The notes: generated by a model from the sequence alone, not told the origin. Shown: positions 1 to 7,614, counted from the stretch's first letter. The stretch is 12,903 bases of DNA from JALQTD01 sp964390365 (GCA_964390365.1 CAYMHW010000065.1:1-12903), one strand, 5' to 3'. Program-made: numbers and translations.

Positions 1-417
1 GCGACGTTCACACCGACGGCCGATGGTGCCTGCACGATCAACGTTTCGGGTGGAGTGTTCAAGGATGGCGCGGGCAACGACAACACGGCCGCAGACGAGT
101 TCAACTGGACTTACGTGGACATCACGCCGCCGACGATGACGATTGCTGCTGATGAAGTTTCTGATGGTGATTCATCTGGCGACGCGACGCTTTCGTTGAC
201 GTTCACGTCATCTGAAGCCACGACGGATTTCGTGGCAGGGGACATCACGGTGACGAATGGATTGATTTCGGACTTTGCTTCGGTTTCGGATACGACGTAC
301 ACGGCGACGTTCACACCGGATGGCGATGGGGCGTGTACCATCAAAGTAGCGGCTGACGCATTCACGGATGGAGCAAGCAATGGCAACACAGCGACAGAGG
401 TGTTCGATTGGACTTAT
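1..417 (+). repeat. Tandem Ig-like domain repeat (about 303-base period)
   Basis: The segment starting at base 1 (gcgacgttcacacc) recurs at 304, and the matching stretches continue to about 117 and 417. The period of about 303 bases equals 101 residues, one Ig-like domain. Only one full copy and the tail of another are inside the window. More copies probably lie upstream, because the frame is open at the window edge. Confidence 0.85.
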
Positions 418-1008
418 GAGTCGTTTACTTGTGGAACCACCCAAATCACCTATGATGGACATGATTATCCGACAGTCCAAATCGGCACGCAGTGCTGGTT
501 CAAGGAGAACCTCAGAAATGACAATTACGCTAACGGAGATCCCATCCCCCATGTAACGTCTACTTCGGATTGGGCGGCCTTGAGTAGTGCAGCCCAATGT
601 GCCTATGGCAACGATGACTCCAATGTTGCCACATATGGCCGTTTGTACAATATTTATGCGGTCAACACGGGTAATTTGTGCCCATCGGGTTGGCATGTGC
701 CGACGAATTCCGAGTGGACGACGTTGACGGACTATTTGGGCGAAACCCCTGGCACAAAAATGAAGTCAACAACCGGTTGGAATGACGGCGGAAACGGCAC
801 CGATGAGAGTGGTTTTTCGGGTTTGCCGGGCGGCTTCCGCTCCTACAATGGCAACTTCGACCTGGTCGGCACCTACGGCTACTGGTGGAGTTCCACGCCC
901 AGCGGCAGCAACGGCTGGTGCCGCCTACTCGATTCCAGCGCCACCGGCGTCAATAAGTTCAGCTTCTACTCACGAAGCGGGTTGTCTGTTCGCTGTGTTC
1001 GGGATTGA
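1..1008 (+). CDS. Surface protein with Ig-like repeats and C-terminal FISUMP domain (5' partial)
   Basis: The reading frame is open from base 1, so the start lies upstream. The GTG at 55 is internal to a repeat and is not a credible start. The visible 335 residues hold the end of one bacterial Ig-like repeat (about 1-38), one complete repeat (about 39-139; TPPTMTI, then GDITVTNG, TATFTPDGDGACTI, ending FDWTY), and a FISUMP domain (about 143-335; YPTVQIGTQCWFKENL, GRLYNIYA, CPSGWHVPTNSEW, GLPGGFRS, YWWSST, SVRCVRD). The Ig-like repeats resemble the Big_12 type. FISUMP (Fibrobacter succinogenes major paralogous domain) is common in extracellular Bacteroidota and Fibrobacteres proteins; its function is not established. 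No T9SS tail follows the FISUMP domain. The protein is probably exported and works in adhesion or surface display, which is inference. The domain calls are firm; function is not. Confidence 0.9.
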   Translation, partial: ATFTPTADGACTINVSGGVFKDGAGNDNTAADEFNWTYVDITPPTMTIAADEVSDGDSSGDATLSLTFTSSEATTDFVAGDITVTNGLISDFASVSDTTYTATFTPDGDGACTIKVAADAFTDGASNGNTATEVFDWTYESFTCGTTQITYDGHDYPTVQIGTQCWFKENLRNDNYANGDPIPHVTSTSDWAALSSAAQCAYGNDDSNVATYGRLYNIYAVNTGNLCPSGWHVPTNSEWTTLTDYLGETPGTKMKSTTGWNDGGNGTDESGFSGLPGGFRSYNGNFDLVGTYGYWWSSTPSGSNGWCRLLDSSATGVNKFSFYSRSGLSVRCVRD

Positions 1009-1023
1009 ACGCGGTGGAATGTG

Positions 1024-1050
1024 GTCAAATTGGCTATTTGACAATTTGAC
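1024..1050. repeat. AT-rich inverted repeat with two alternative pairings
   Basis: GTCAAATTG (1024-1032) and CAATTTGAC (1042-1050) are a perfect 9-base inverted repeat. An alternative 7-base stem pairs GTCAAAT (1024-1030) with ATTTGAC (1036-1042). The two structures exclude each other. The element lies just downstream of the FISUMP gene stop. It could be a 3' stabilising structure or a dispersed intergenic repeat. The role is unknown. Confidence 0.6.
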
Positions 1051-1058
1051 GATTTCAA

Positions 1059-1096
1059 TCGGCCGCTTAGCGGCCGAACCCCGCGCACAGCGCGGG
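1059..1096. repeat. Two adjacent GC-rich short-loop hairpins
   Basis: The first stem is 8 bases (1059-1066 with 1070-1077) around a TTA loop. Directly after it, a 7-base stem (1080-1086 with 1090-1096) closes an ACA loop. Both stems are perfect. Neither is followed by a T-run, so these are not ordinary intrinsic terminators. Twin palindromes of this shape are typical of REP-like intergenic elements or of mRNA 3'-end stabilisers. Whether this is a dispersed repeat cannot be told from one window. Confidence 0.55.
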
Positions 1097-1166
1097 TCGT
1101 CGAATCCAGAAATGGAAACAAGGATTAGGAAATTGAACTGGTGCTGACCTTGTTTTCGAAACCGAT

Positions 1167-1197
1167 AAAGCCAGCGCTTCACGCGCTGGCTTTTTTT
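1167..1197 (+). terminator. Intrinsic terminator after the FISUMP gene
   Basis: A perfect 11-base stem (1167-1177 with 1183-1193) closes a 5-base loop, TTCAC, and runs into a T-tract (1191-1197). It lies about 160 bases after the FISUMP gene stop and about 50 bases before mutA. It therefore separates the two transcription units, and the hairpins at 1024-1096 would be part of the FISUMP transcript 3' end. Confidence 0.85.
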
Positions 1198-1237
1198 GTT
1201 CGTTCGATGACGCAGTGACTGCTCGCTGCACACAGCT

Positions 1238-1245
1238 TAACTTCG
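1238..1245 (+). promoter_or_regulatory. Candidate -7 box of mutA (leaderless type)
   Basis: TAACTTCG matches the Bacteroidota -7 consensus TAnnTTTG at five of its six fixed positions and ends only 4 bases before the mutA ATG. If used, transcription would start at or next to the ATG. Its TAA is also an in-frame stop upstream of mutA, so the coding region cannot begin earlier. No clear -33 TTG is seen at the usual spacing. Confidence 0.4.
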
Positions 1246-1249
1246 CTGC

Positions 1250-2527
1250 ATGCAACACGCTTCTTGGAACGATTTCGAACCGATGGACCAAGTCCGCTGG
1301 CGGGCCTTGGCGGAGAAGGCACTGCGCGGCCGTCCGTGGTCCGACGTGCAGCGAGAACGCCCGGATGGTTGGGAGGTGCCCGTTCGGGTGGACCACGCGG
1401 ACCCGGCCGCCCTGCCCGTGGGGCTTCCCGAGCGCGCCATCGCGCCGCCTGAGGCTGGCCAGCCGTGGCAAGTTCAGCAAACCCTGGACAATCCTGCCTC
1501 CCTGATGCAGGCGCTCGAGCACGGCGTGCAGGGGGTGCGGATTTCCGAGGCCGCGCAACAGGCGCATGGGCTGGACGCGCTGTTGGAGGGCGTGCACTTG
1601 GAGATGGTCGACGTCCACCTCGATGGGCCGGAGGCGACGGGGTTGTTGCGGGATTTGGTTGAGCGGCAGGTGCCGGCGGAGGCGCTCACGGGCTCGTGCT
1701 CGCGGGATGTGCTCCGCGCGGCCGATGGGGAGCGGCTCGCCCGCCACGTTGAAGCGTGGGGCGCGGCTTATCCGAAGCTGCTTACGTGGGGTGCGGACGC
1801 CGCGCCGTGGTTGGATGCCGGGGCTTCGCTGGTCGATGCGCTGAGTGCCGTGTTGAGCGGCTTGGATGCCGGCGTGGCCGCGTTGGAAAAGGAAGGCATC
1901 GGGTTCGAGCAGGCTGTGGCGCGCTGCACTGTGCGGTGGGCGGTCGGGTCGGAAGTGCTGGTGGAGGTGGCTGCGTTGCGCGCGCTGCGTATGCTTTGGG
2001 CCAAATGGCTCACGCACCGCCACGCCGCCATCCGCCCCCTCTGGATCGACGCCCGAACGAGCACCCGCAACTTCGTGCGCGCCCTGCCCGAGGACAACCT
2101 CCTCCGCACCACGGCCGCGACCTACGCGTCGGTTTTGGGCGGCGCCGACGGCATCGAAACGCTGCCCCACGACTTCCGGGAGCCCCACGCCACCGAATCG
2201 GCGCGCCGGTACGCCCGCAACATCCAGCACCTCCTGCGCGAGGAGTCCAGCCTGCACCTCACCTTCGACCCCGTGCAGGGCAGCCACGCCCTCGAGTACT
2301 TGACGAACCAAGCCGTGGAACGCGCTTGGAGCCAGTATGTTGCGGATGTTAGTGAAGGCGGTTGGTCCACGCTGTGGGAGGAGGGCATTTGGAAGGAGCG
2401 TGTCCTCGCTGGGCGGGAGCAAGGACGGAAGGCGTCGTTGTTCCTGCCGCGCGACGTCGAGCGCGGCAACGCGCCCATGCCCGCCGACCTCGCGGCTCCC
2501 GTTTTTTACCCCGACCACGAAGCCTGA
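1250..2527 (+). CDS. mutA: Methylmalonyl-CoA mutase small (beta) subunit
   Basis: The 425-residue protein is the non-catalytic partner of MutB in the adenosylcobalamin-dependent mutase that interconverts (R)-methylmalonyl-CoA and succinyl-CoA in propionate and branched-chain amino acid breakdown. Family signs are the N-terminal FEPMDQVRWRALAEKALRG segment and the mutase-barrel stretches DNLLRTTAATYASVLGGADG, ETLPHDF, ARNIQHLLREESSL and DPVQGSHALEYLT. It ends without the degenerate cobalamin-binding-like C-terminal domain found in longer MutA proteins such as that of Propionibacterium. The ATG at 1250 is preferred over the ATG at 1283 because it keeps the conserved F-x-P start of the family. 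An in-frame TAA lies 12 bases upstream. There is no Shine-Dalgarno sequence. The stop is 3 bases from mutB and in the same frame, so the two genes form an operon. Confidence 0.93.
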   Translation: MQHASWNDFEPMDQVRWRALAEKALRGRPWSDVQRERPDGWEVPVRVDHADPAALPVGLPERAIAPPEAGQPWQVQQTLDNPASLMQALEHGVQGVRISEAAQQAHGLDALLEGVHLEMVDVHLDGPEATGLLRDLVERQVPAEALTGSCSRDVLRAADGERLARHVEAWGAAYPKLLTWGADAAPWLDAGASLVDALSAVLSGLDAGVAALEKEGIGFEQAVARCTVRWAVGSEVLVEVAALRALRMLWAKWLTHRHAAIRPLWIDARTSTRNFVRALPEDNLLRTTAATYASVLGGADGIETLPHDFREPHATESARRYARNIQHLLREESSLHLTFDPVQGSHALEYLTNQAVERAWSQYVADVSEGGWSTLWEEGIWKERVLAGREQGRKASLFLPRDVERGNAPMPADLAAPVFYPDHEA

Positions 2528-2530
2528 GCC

Positions 2531-4576
2531 ATGGCCACGAAGATTGAACCCCAGTCGCATTACGCGATCGACACGCCGAAACAGGCGCATGAACGGTTTG
2601 GGCCCGGCGCGCCGCCGTATCTCGGTGGGCCATACGCCACGATGTACACGACGAGCCCATGGACCATTCGGCAGTACGCCGGATTCTCCACGGCGGAGGA
2701 GAGCAACGCGTTCTATCGCCGCAACCTCGCCGCAGGCCAAAAGGGCCTCAGCGTCGCCTTCGACCTCGCCACCCACCGCGGGTACGACAGCGACCACCCG
2801 CGGGTGACCGGCGACGTCGGCATGGCGGGCGTGGCCATCGACAGCGTGGAGGACATGAAGCGCCTGTTCGAGGGCATTCCGCTCGGAGAGATGTCGGTCA
2901 GCATGACGATGAATGGGGCGGTGTTGCCGGTTTTGGCCTTCTACATCGTCGCTGCAGAAGAGCAAGGCGTGCAGCCGGAAGCGCTGAAAGGCACGATCCA
3001 AAACGACATCCTGAAGGAATTCATGGTGCGGAACACGTACATCTACCCGCCGACGCCGAGCATGCGCATCATCTCGGACATCTTCGGGTACACGAGCCGC
3101 CACATGCCGAAGTTCAACAGCATTTCCATCTCCGGCTACCACATGCAGGAGGCGGGGGCGACGCCGGAACTCGAGCTGGCGTACACGCTGGCCGACGGCA
3201 TCGAATACGTTCGGACGGGCATTGCGGCGGGGCTGGACGTGGATGCGTTCGCGCCGCGGCTGAGCTTTTTCTGGGCAAACGGGATGGAGCACTTGAAGGA
3301 GGTGGCGAAAATGCGGGCGGCGCGGCTGCTTTGGGCGCGGGCGATGAAGCAGTTCAGTCCGCGCAACGACAAGTCCCTGTCGCTCCGAACGCACACGCAG
3401 ACGAGCGGGTGGACGTTGACGGCGCAGGATCCTTGGAACAACGTCGCGCGGACGGCCATCGAGGCGATGTCGGCGGCGTTCGGCGGCACGCAGTCCCTGC
3501 ACACGAATTCGCTCGACGAGGCGATTGCCTTGCCGACGGACGCTTCGGCGCGGATTGCGCGGAACACGCAGCTCTTCCTGCAATCGGAGGCGGGCTTGAC
3601 CGCGACCGTGGACCCGTGGGCGGGATCGCACGTGGTGGAGGATTTGACGGCCCAAATGGTCGCCGCCGCCACCGAACTCATGGACGAAATCGAATCCCTC
3701 GGCGGCATGGCGAAGGCCATCGAAGCGGGGGTGCCCAAGCTGCGCATCGAGGAAGCGGCGGCGCGCAAGCAAGCCCGCATTGACCGCGGGGCCGACCGCA
3801 TCATCGGCGTCAACCTGTTCCCGGTGGAGGAGCAGGTCGACCTCGACGTTTTGGCCATCGATCAAGAGGCCGTTCGCGCAGACCAAATCGCCCGCCTCAC
3901 CGCCCTCCGCGCCTCCCGCGATGGCGCACAGGTCGAAGCGGCCCTCGAAGCCCTTCGGGAAGCCGCCCGGACCGACGGCAACCTCCTTGAAGCGAGCGTG
4001 GCAGCCGCCCGCGTCCGCGCCACCCTTGGCGAAATCAGCACCGCCCTCGAAGACGTTTTTGGACGCTACCGCCCGGCCGATCGCAAAGTCAGCGGTATCT
4101 TCTCCCGCGAAATGGAAGGCGAATCCGCATTCACCGAAACGCGCGCCCTGACCGACCGGTTCGCCGAACGCGTCGGCCGCCGCCCGCGCATCCTCGTGGC
4201 GAAGATGGGCCAAGACGGCCATGACCGCGGGGCGAAAGTCGTCGCGTCCTCCTTCGCCGACCTCGGCTTCGACGTCGACCTCGGCCCGCTCTTCAGCACC
4301 CCCGAAGAAGTGGCGCAACAAGCCGTGGACAACGACGTCCACGTCGTGGGCATTTCGACCCTTGCGGCCGGCCACAAAACCCTCGTTCCGGCCCTCGTCC
4401 GCGCGCTCGAAACCGCAGGCCGCCCCGACATCCTCGTGGTGGCCGGCGGCGTCATTCCTCCGGGCGACCACGACGCGCTCTACGACGCGGGCGTGGTGGG
4501 CATCTTCGGCCCGGGCACCCCGCTCACGGAATCCGCGAAGGACATCCTCGGCGTGCTGCTCGCCGCTTACGACTGA
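2531..4576 (+). CDS. mutB: Methylmalonyl-CoA mutase large (alpha, catalytic) subunit
   Basis: The 681-residue catalytic subunit binds adenosylcobalamin and catalyses the radical rearrangement between methylmalonyl-CoA and succinyl-CoA. The substrate barrel fills about residues 30-510, including WTIRQYAGFSTAEESNAFYR, MTMNGAVLPVLAFY and SGYHMQEAGA. By remembered alignment to the Propionibacterium enzyme, active-site Tyr89, Arg207 and His244 correspond to Y49, R167 and H204. The C-terminal B12 domain (about 550-681) has K558, the D562-x-H564-x-x-G base-off motif, GISTLAAGH and VVAGGVIPP. Two things are odd. The N-terminus is about 40 residues shorter than that enzyme, and an in-frame TGA two codons before the ATG rules out an earlier start. 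S42 sits where the family has Arg in RPWTIRQY. The 3' end overlaps convergent fmt by 10 bases. Confidence 0.97.
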   Translation: MATKIEPQSHYAIDTPKQAHERFGPGAPPYLGGPYATMYTTSPWTIRQYAGFSTAEESNAFYRRNLAAGQKGLSVAFDLATHRGYDSDHPRVTGDVGMAGVAIDSVEDMKRLFEGIPLGEMSVSMTMNGAVLPVLAFYIVAAEEQGVQPEALKGTIQNDILKEFMVRNTYIYPPTPSMRIISDIFGYTSRHMPKFNSISISGYHMQEAGATPELELAYTLADGIEYVRTGIAAGLDVDAFAPRLSFFWANGMEHLKEVAKMRAARLLWARAMKQFSPRNDKSLSLRTHTQTSGWTLTAQDPWNNVARTAIEAMSAAFGGTQSLHTNSLDEAIALPTDASARIARNTQLFLQSEAGLTATVDPWAGSHVVEDLTAQMVAAATELMDEIESLGGMAKAIEAGVPKLRIEEAAARKQARIDRGADRIIGVNLFPVEEQVDLDVLAIDQEAVRADQIARLTALRASRDGAQVEAALEALREAARTDGNLLEASVAAARVRATLGEISTALEDVFGRYRPADRKVSGIFSREMEGESAFTETRALTDRFAERVGRRPRILVAKMGQDGHDRGAKVVASSFADLGFDVDLGPLFSTPEEVAQQAVDNDVHVVGISTLAAGHKTLVPALVRALETAGRPDILVVAGGVIPPGDHDALYDAGVVGIFGPGTPLTESAKDILGVLLAAYD

Positions 4577-5559
4577 CCGGCAATTGCCTCGTTCCAGCCG
4601 TCGGGCAGGACGCCTTGGTGGCCGTTGAGCCAATCCGCGCCAGAGAGCAACCGCTTTCCCGGGGGCTTCAGCGCGGTGATTTCGTACCACCCGTCGTGGC
4701 ACCGCACCTGAACGGTCCCGGCGTGCGCGCGCCACGTGCCCGGCTCGGAGGAGGACTCGCCGCCCACGATGGGCCGTCCACTCAACAGCTTGATGGGCCC
4801 CTCCGGCCCTGGGGTCCAAGCCGTCGGAAACGGATTCAGCCCCCGAATGTGGTCGTGCACCCGGGCGCACGTGGCATGCCAATTGACCCGGCAGTCTTCT
4901 CGGAACAGCTTCGGCGCTTCGAGCAACGGATCGGAAGACATGAGTTCCTCCTGCGGAGTCGCCGTCAATTGGCCTGCCGCGAGTGCATCCAGCGTGGTGG
5001 CGAGCAGTTTCTTCCCGGTTTCAAGCAGGCGGTCGTGCAGGCTGCCCGCGGTCTCGTTGGGGCCAATGGAAACGCGCTTGGACTGCAGCACCGCGCCCGT
5101 GTCGATGGCCTGTTGCAGGGCGAAGGTCGTCACGCCGGTGGTTTGGAGCCCGTACATGATGGCGCGCTGGATGGGGGCTGCGCCGCGCAACTGGGGCAGG
5201 AGCGAGGCGTGCAGGTTGATGGTCCCGTACGGAGGCATGGACCAAACCACTTCCGGCAACATCCGAAACGCCACCACGATCGCCACATCGGCCTCCCACG
5301 CCCGAAACGCCTCCAAAAACTCCGGCGCGCGCAACTTCTCCGGTTGCAACAGCGGGAGGCCGTGCTCCACGGCGAGCTCCTTCACGGCCGATGGCTGCAA
5401 TTTGTGTCCCCGCCCTGCCGGGCGGTCGGGCGCGGTCACGCACCCCACGACCTCGTGCGGCCCCGCGATGAGGTGCGCGCAACACGTCGCAGCGAATTCC
5501 GGGGTTCCGAGGAAGGCGATGCGCAACGGTCGTTCGAGGGGAGCAGTGGGGTAAGCCAT
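4567..5559 (-). CDS. fmt: Methionyl-tRNA formyltransferase
   Basis: The 330-residue enzyme transfers a formyl group from 10-formyltetrahydrofolate to Met-tRNAfMet for translation initiation in the cytoplasm. The N-terminal formyltransferase domain (about 11-200) begins RIAFLGTPEFA and contains the catalytic trio N115, H117 and D153 in NLHASLLP and DTGAVL, plus RGAAPIQRAI (125-134). The C-terminal tRNA-binding domain (about 215-325) shows VNWHAT, GLNPFPTAWT and LKPPGKRLLSGADWLNG. Length is normal. The ATG is separated from the MATE gene stop by a single base, so it is surely co-transcribed and probably translationally coupled. Its last 10 bases overlap the end of mutB on the other strand. A short extra N-terminal stretch (MAYPTAPLERP) precedes the fold, so a slightly later start cannot be excluded, but no better start codon is evident. 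Confidence 0.97.
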   Translation of the reverse strand: MAYPTAPLERPLRIAFLGTPEFAATCCAHLIAGPHEVVGCVTAPDRPAGRGHKLQPSAVKELAVEHGLPLLQPEKLRAPEFLEAFRAWEADVAIVVAFRMLPEVVWSMPPYGTINLHASLLPQLRGAAPIQRAIMYGLQTTGVTTFALQQAIDTGAVLQSKRVSIGPNETAGSLHDRLLETGKKLLATTLDALAAGQLTATPQEELMSSDPLLEAPKLFREDCRVNWHATCARVHDHIRGLNPFPTAWTPGPEGPIKLLSGRPIVGGESSSEPGTWRAHAGTVQVRCHDGWYEITALKPPGKRLLSGADWLNGHQGVLPDGWNEAIAGQS

Positions 5560-5560
5560 G

Positions 5561-6898
5561 TCAAATCGTTGAGGAATTCATCCAAGTTCGGCGCCGCAGC
5601 GTCCACCACGACCCGAGACCCATCGTGCTGAAATAGGCCCATTCGACCCGCCAAATCACCCACACCGGCTGCGGCCGCCAAACCGTCATTGCCCACGTCA
5701 CCACCACGTAAAGGAGGACGGCGATGAGTTCAATGCGGAAGGCTGCGCGGGTTGCGCCCGCGCCTTGGATGGTCGCGAGCAGGATGGAGGTTACGCTGTA
5801 GAGCATGACGGCGCTGAAGATGACCAGCAGCGTCTTCACGAACGCATCGGCGCCCACCGGATCGCCCTCGAAAAAGAGGGAGGCGATGCTTCGGGGATAG
5901 GCCACGAAACCGTGGGTGAGCAGGAGGATTCCGAGGAGGTTGAAACCGATGATGGTCTGGAGCACGCCGCGGAGTTCGGATTGGCGCCCTTCGCCGATGA
6001 GCCCGCTGACGTAGGTGCGCGTGGTTTGGCCCATCCCTTGTGCCACCACGAAGGCCAACATGAACATGTTCCGGGCCAAATGCGACACCTTCAGCTCCAT
6101 GCCGCCCACGTGCTCCACGAGGAAGAAGAAGCCGGTCCACGTGCCGATGGTCAAGCCCAACTGGCCCATCAGCGGGTAGGCGAGCTTCCACCACGCCCGG
6201 ATCGCCGCCGCGGGCAACAGCGCGCCCTTCCACGTGAACTCCGGCGCGGCCTTGCGCAGCACGAGGACCGCAGCAACGAGCCCCATCACCTCCGAAATGA
6301 GCGAGGCGCGGGCCGCACCGAGGGCGCCTTGGCTTTCCACCCAGCCCCCGACTTCGCCCACGAGCACCGCGTCGAGCACCATGTTGAGGACGGCGGTCGT
6401 GCCGGAGACGATGAGGAGGGGCCAGGTTTTCGCCCGCCCCATGAAGTAGGCGTTGAAGGCCAAGAGCAGGGTGAAGACCGGGAAGCCCCACGACCGGATG
6501 CCCAAGAACGGTTCGAACACCGCCCGCACTTCGGGGCTTTTGAACAAGGCGCCGAACACCCCCGTGGCGTTCAAGGCCTGCATCAGCCCCGCCAACACCA
6601 AACCCAGCGCGAGGTGAATCAGGATGGAGGTCCGGAACGTGCTGCGGGCGGCCTCGGGTTGTTGTTCGCCGAGGCGACGCGCGATGATGATTTGGAACGC
6701 GGAAGCGCTGCCGATGGCGAGCATGCTCGCAGTGAGGTAGACGAGGCCCGCATTGCCGGCTCCGTTGATGGCCGCCTCGCTGACCGAGGACAAAAAGTAA
6801 TTGTCCGTCAAGACCACGAAGAACTGCACCAGCGTTCCGATGGAAATCGGAAGCGCTACGCGGAGCAGCTGGGCCGGGGCGGTGGAAAGGTGCGACAT
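5561..6898 (-). CDS. MATE family efflux transporter
   Basis: A 445-residue inner-membrane protein with about twelve hydrophobic segments and MATE-type features: PISIGTLVQFFVVLTDNYFL in the first helix, GSASAFQIIIARRLGE at the end of helix 2, and the second-half counterpart GMGQTTRTYVSGLIGEG. MATE proteins export drugs or metabolites using a Na+ or H+ gradient; the substrate here is unknown. The ATG at 6898 was chosen because the protein then begins MSHLSTAPAQLLRVALPI like other family members. A longer version from a TTG at 6943 would add 15 residues and overlap trmH by 17 bases, which is less likely. It lies 28 bases after trmH and 1 base before fmt, suggesting one transcript. A box-like sequence just before the ATG could give an extra start. 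Confidence 0.92.
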   Translation of the reverse strand: MSHLSTAPAQLLRVALPISIGTLVQFFVVLTDNYFLSSVSEAAINGAGNAGLVYLTASMLAIGSASAFQIIIARRLGEQQPEAARSTFRTSILIHLALGLVLAGLMQALNATGVFGALFKSPEVRAVFEPFLGIRSWGFPVFTLLLAFNAYFMGRAKTWPLLIVSGTTAVLNMVLDAVLVGEVGGWVESQGALGAARASLISEVMGLVAAVLVLRKAAPEFTWKGALLPAAAIRAWWKLAYPLMGQLGLTIGTWTGFFFLVEHVGGMELKVSHLARNMFMLAFVVAQGMGQTTRTYVSGLIGEGRQSELRGVLQTIIGFNLLGILLLTHGFVAYPRSIASLFFEGDPVGADAFVKTLLVIFSAVMLYSVTSILLATIQGAGATRAAFRIELIAVLLYVVVTWAMTVWRPQPVWVIWRVEWAYFSTMGLGSWWTLRRRTWMNSSTI

Positions 6899-6905
6899 GC
6901 GGCCG

Positions 6906-6913
6906 CAAAGGTC
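6906..6913 (-). promoter_or_regulatory. Weak candidate -7 box before the MATE gene
   Basis: Read on the minus strand this is GACCTTTG. It matches the fixed positions of TAnnTTTG except the first T and lies 7 bases before the MATE ATG. It may let the MATE-fmt pair be transcribed separately from trmH. Evidence is a single degenerate match. Confidence 0.25.
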
Positions 6914-6926
6914 GGGGGAAATGCGC

Positions 6927-7604
6927 TCAGGCGGGCACGCCAAGTCGCTTCAAAATGCCGTGCGCGTTGCGCACGCTCGCCATCGCCCATTCGGCGCGGA
7001 GTTCGCACTTTTCGTCCTCGGAAAGCGCCCAGCGTTCGCGCGGCAATTCCCGCAGCCGCCGATTCAATTCGTGGATGACCACGGCGGCGGCCACGCTGAT
7101 GTTGAGGCTTTCCGCGAAGCCGTGCATGGGGATGGCCACGTGCAGGTCGGCTTCTTCGAGCATGCGCTCCGACACGCCCTCCCATTCGGTGCCCATCACC
7201 ACGGCCACGGGTCGGTCGATGGGCAGGTCGGTGACGTCGTACCCGTCGACGTGGGGGGAGGTGACGGCGATTTGGTAGCCCGTGCGCCGCAGCCGATCGA
7301 GGCAGGCCGCCGTCGGATCCGCCGCCGACCGGTAGCGGTGGAGGGTGAGCCAAGCGTTCGTGCCTTTCGACACCCCGCGGTTGGGTACCCACGGGTTCAC
7401 GTCCTCGATGAGGTGCACGTCCTGCAGCCCAAACCCGTCGCACGACCGCATCACCGCACTCGCATTCCGCGATTGGAATACGTTTTCCAATACCACGGTC
7501 AAGTGGCGGGTGCGCTGATCCAGCACGCGTTCAAACCGGGCGATGCGCTCTTCGCTCAGGAACGGTAGCAGTGCCGCGTAACGGGGATCTTCAGTAGGGG
7601 ACAT
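6927..7604 (-). CDS. trmH: tRNA (guanosine-2'-O)-methyltransferase, TrmH/SpoU family
   Basis: The 225-residue SPOUT-fold methyltransferase uses S-adenosylmethionine. TrmH of other bacteria methylates the ribose of G18 in the tRNA D-loop. The three SpoU motifs are clear: NASAVMRSCDGFG (47-59, with Asn47 and the probable catalytic Arg53), MGTEWEGVS (137-145), and IPMHGFAESLNISVA (158-172), which forms the cofactor-binding knot. The SKGTNAWL segment (79-86) and a C-terminal extension to LKRLGVPA fit TrmH rather than the rRNA enzyme RlmB. It follows HU, with HU's terminator in the 71-base gap, and precedes the MATE gene by 28 bases. The exact tRNA target is inferred from the family. Confidence 0.9.
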   Translation of the reverse strand: MSPTEDPRYAALLPFLSEERIARFERVLDQRTRHLTVVLENVFQSRNASAVMRSCDGFGLQDVHLIEDVNPWVPNRGVSKGTNAWLTLHRYRSAADPTAACLDRLRRTGYQIAVTSPHVDGYDVTDLPIDRPVAVVMGTEWEGVSERMLEEADLHVAIPMHGFAESLNISVAAAVVIHELNRRLRELPRERWALSEDEKCELRAEWAMASVRNAHGILKRLGVPA

Positions 7605-7614
7605 GCGGTCGGGT

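Noticed and set aside
55..57. GTG as the start of the FISUMP protein
   Set aside because: It lies in the middle of an Ig-like repeat and the frame is open to base 1, so the gene is truncated by the window edge.
1067..4882. A 1271-residue open frame on the minus strand across mutA and mutB
   Set aside because: The composition is Arg/Gly/Ala-rich with no domain. It is an antisense by-product of GC-rich codons, and the plus strand carries clear mutase genes.
6899..6943. Longer MATE protein from a TTG start
   Set aside because: The added 15 residues overlap trmH and have no family counterpart. The ATG at 6898 begins as other MATE proteins do.
5765..7078. Plus-strand 437-residue frame opposite MATE
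   Set aside because: Rich in Glu, His, Arg and Gly with no domain. It is a mirror of the hydrophobic codons of the transporter on the other strand.
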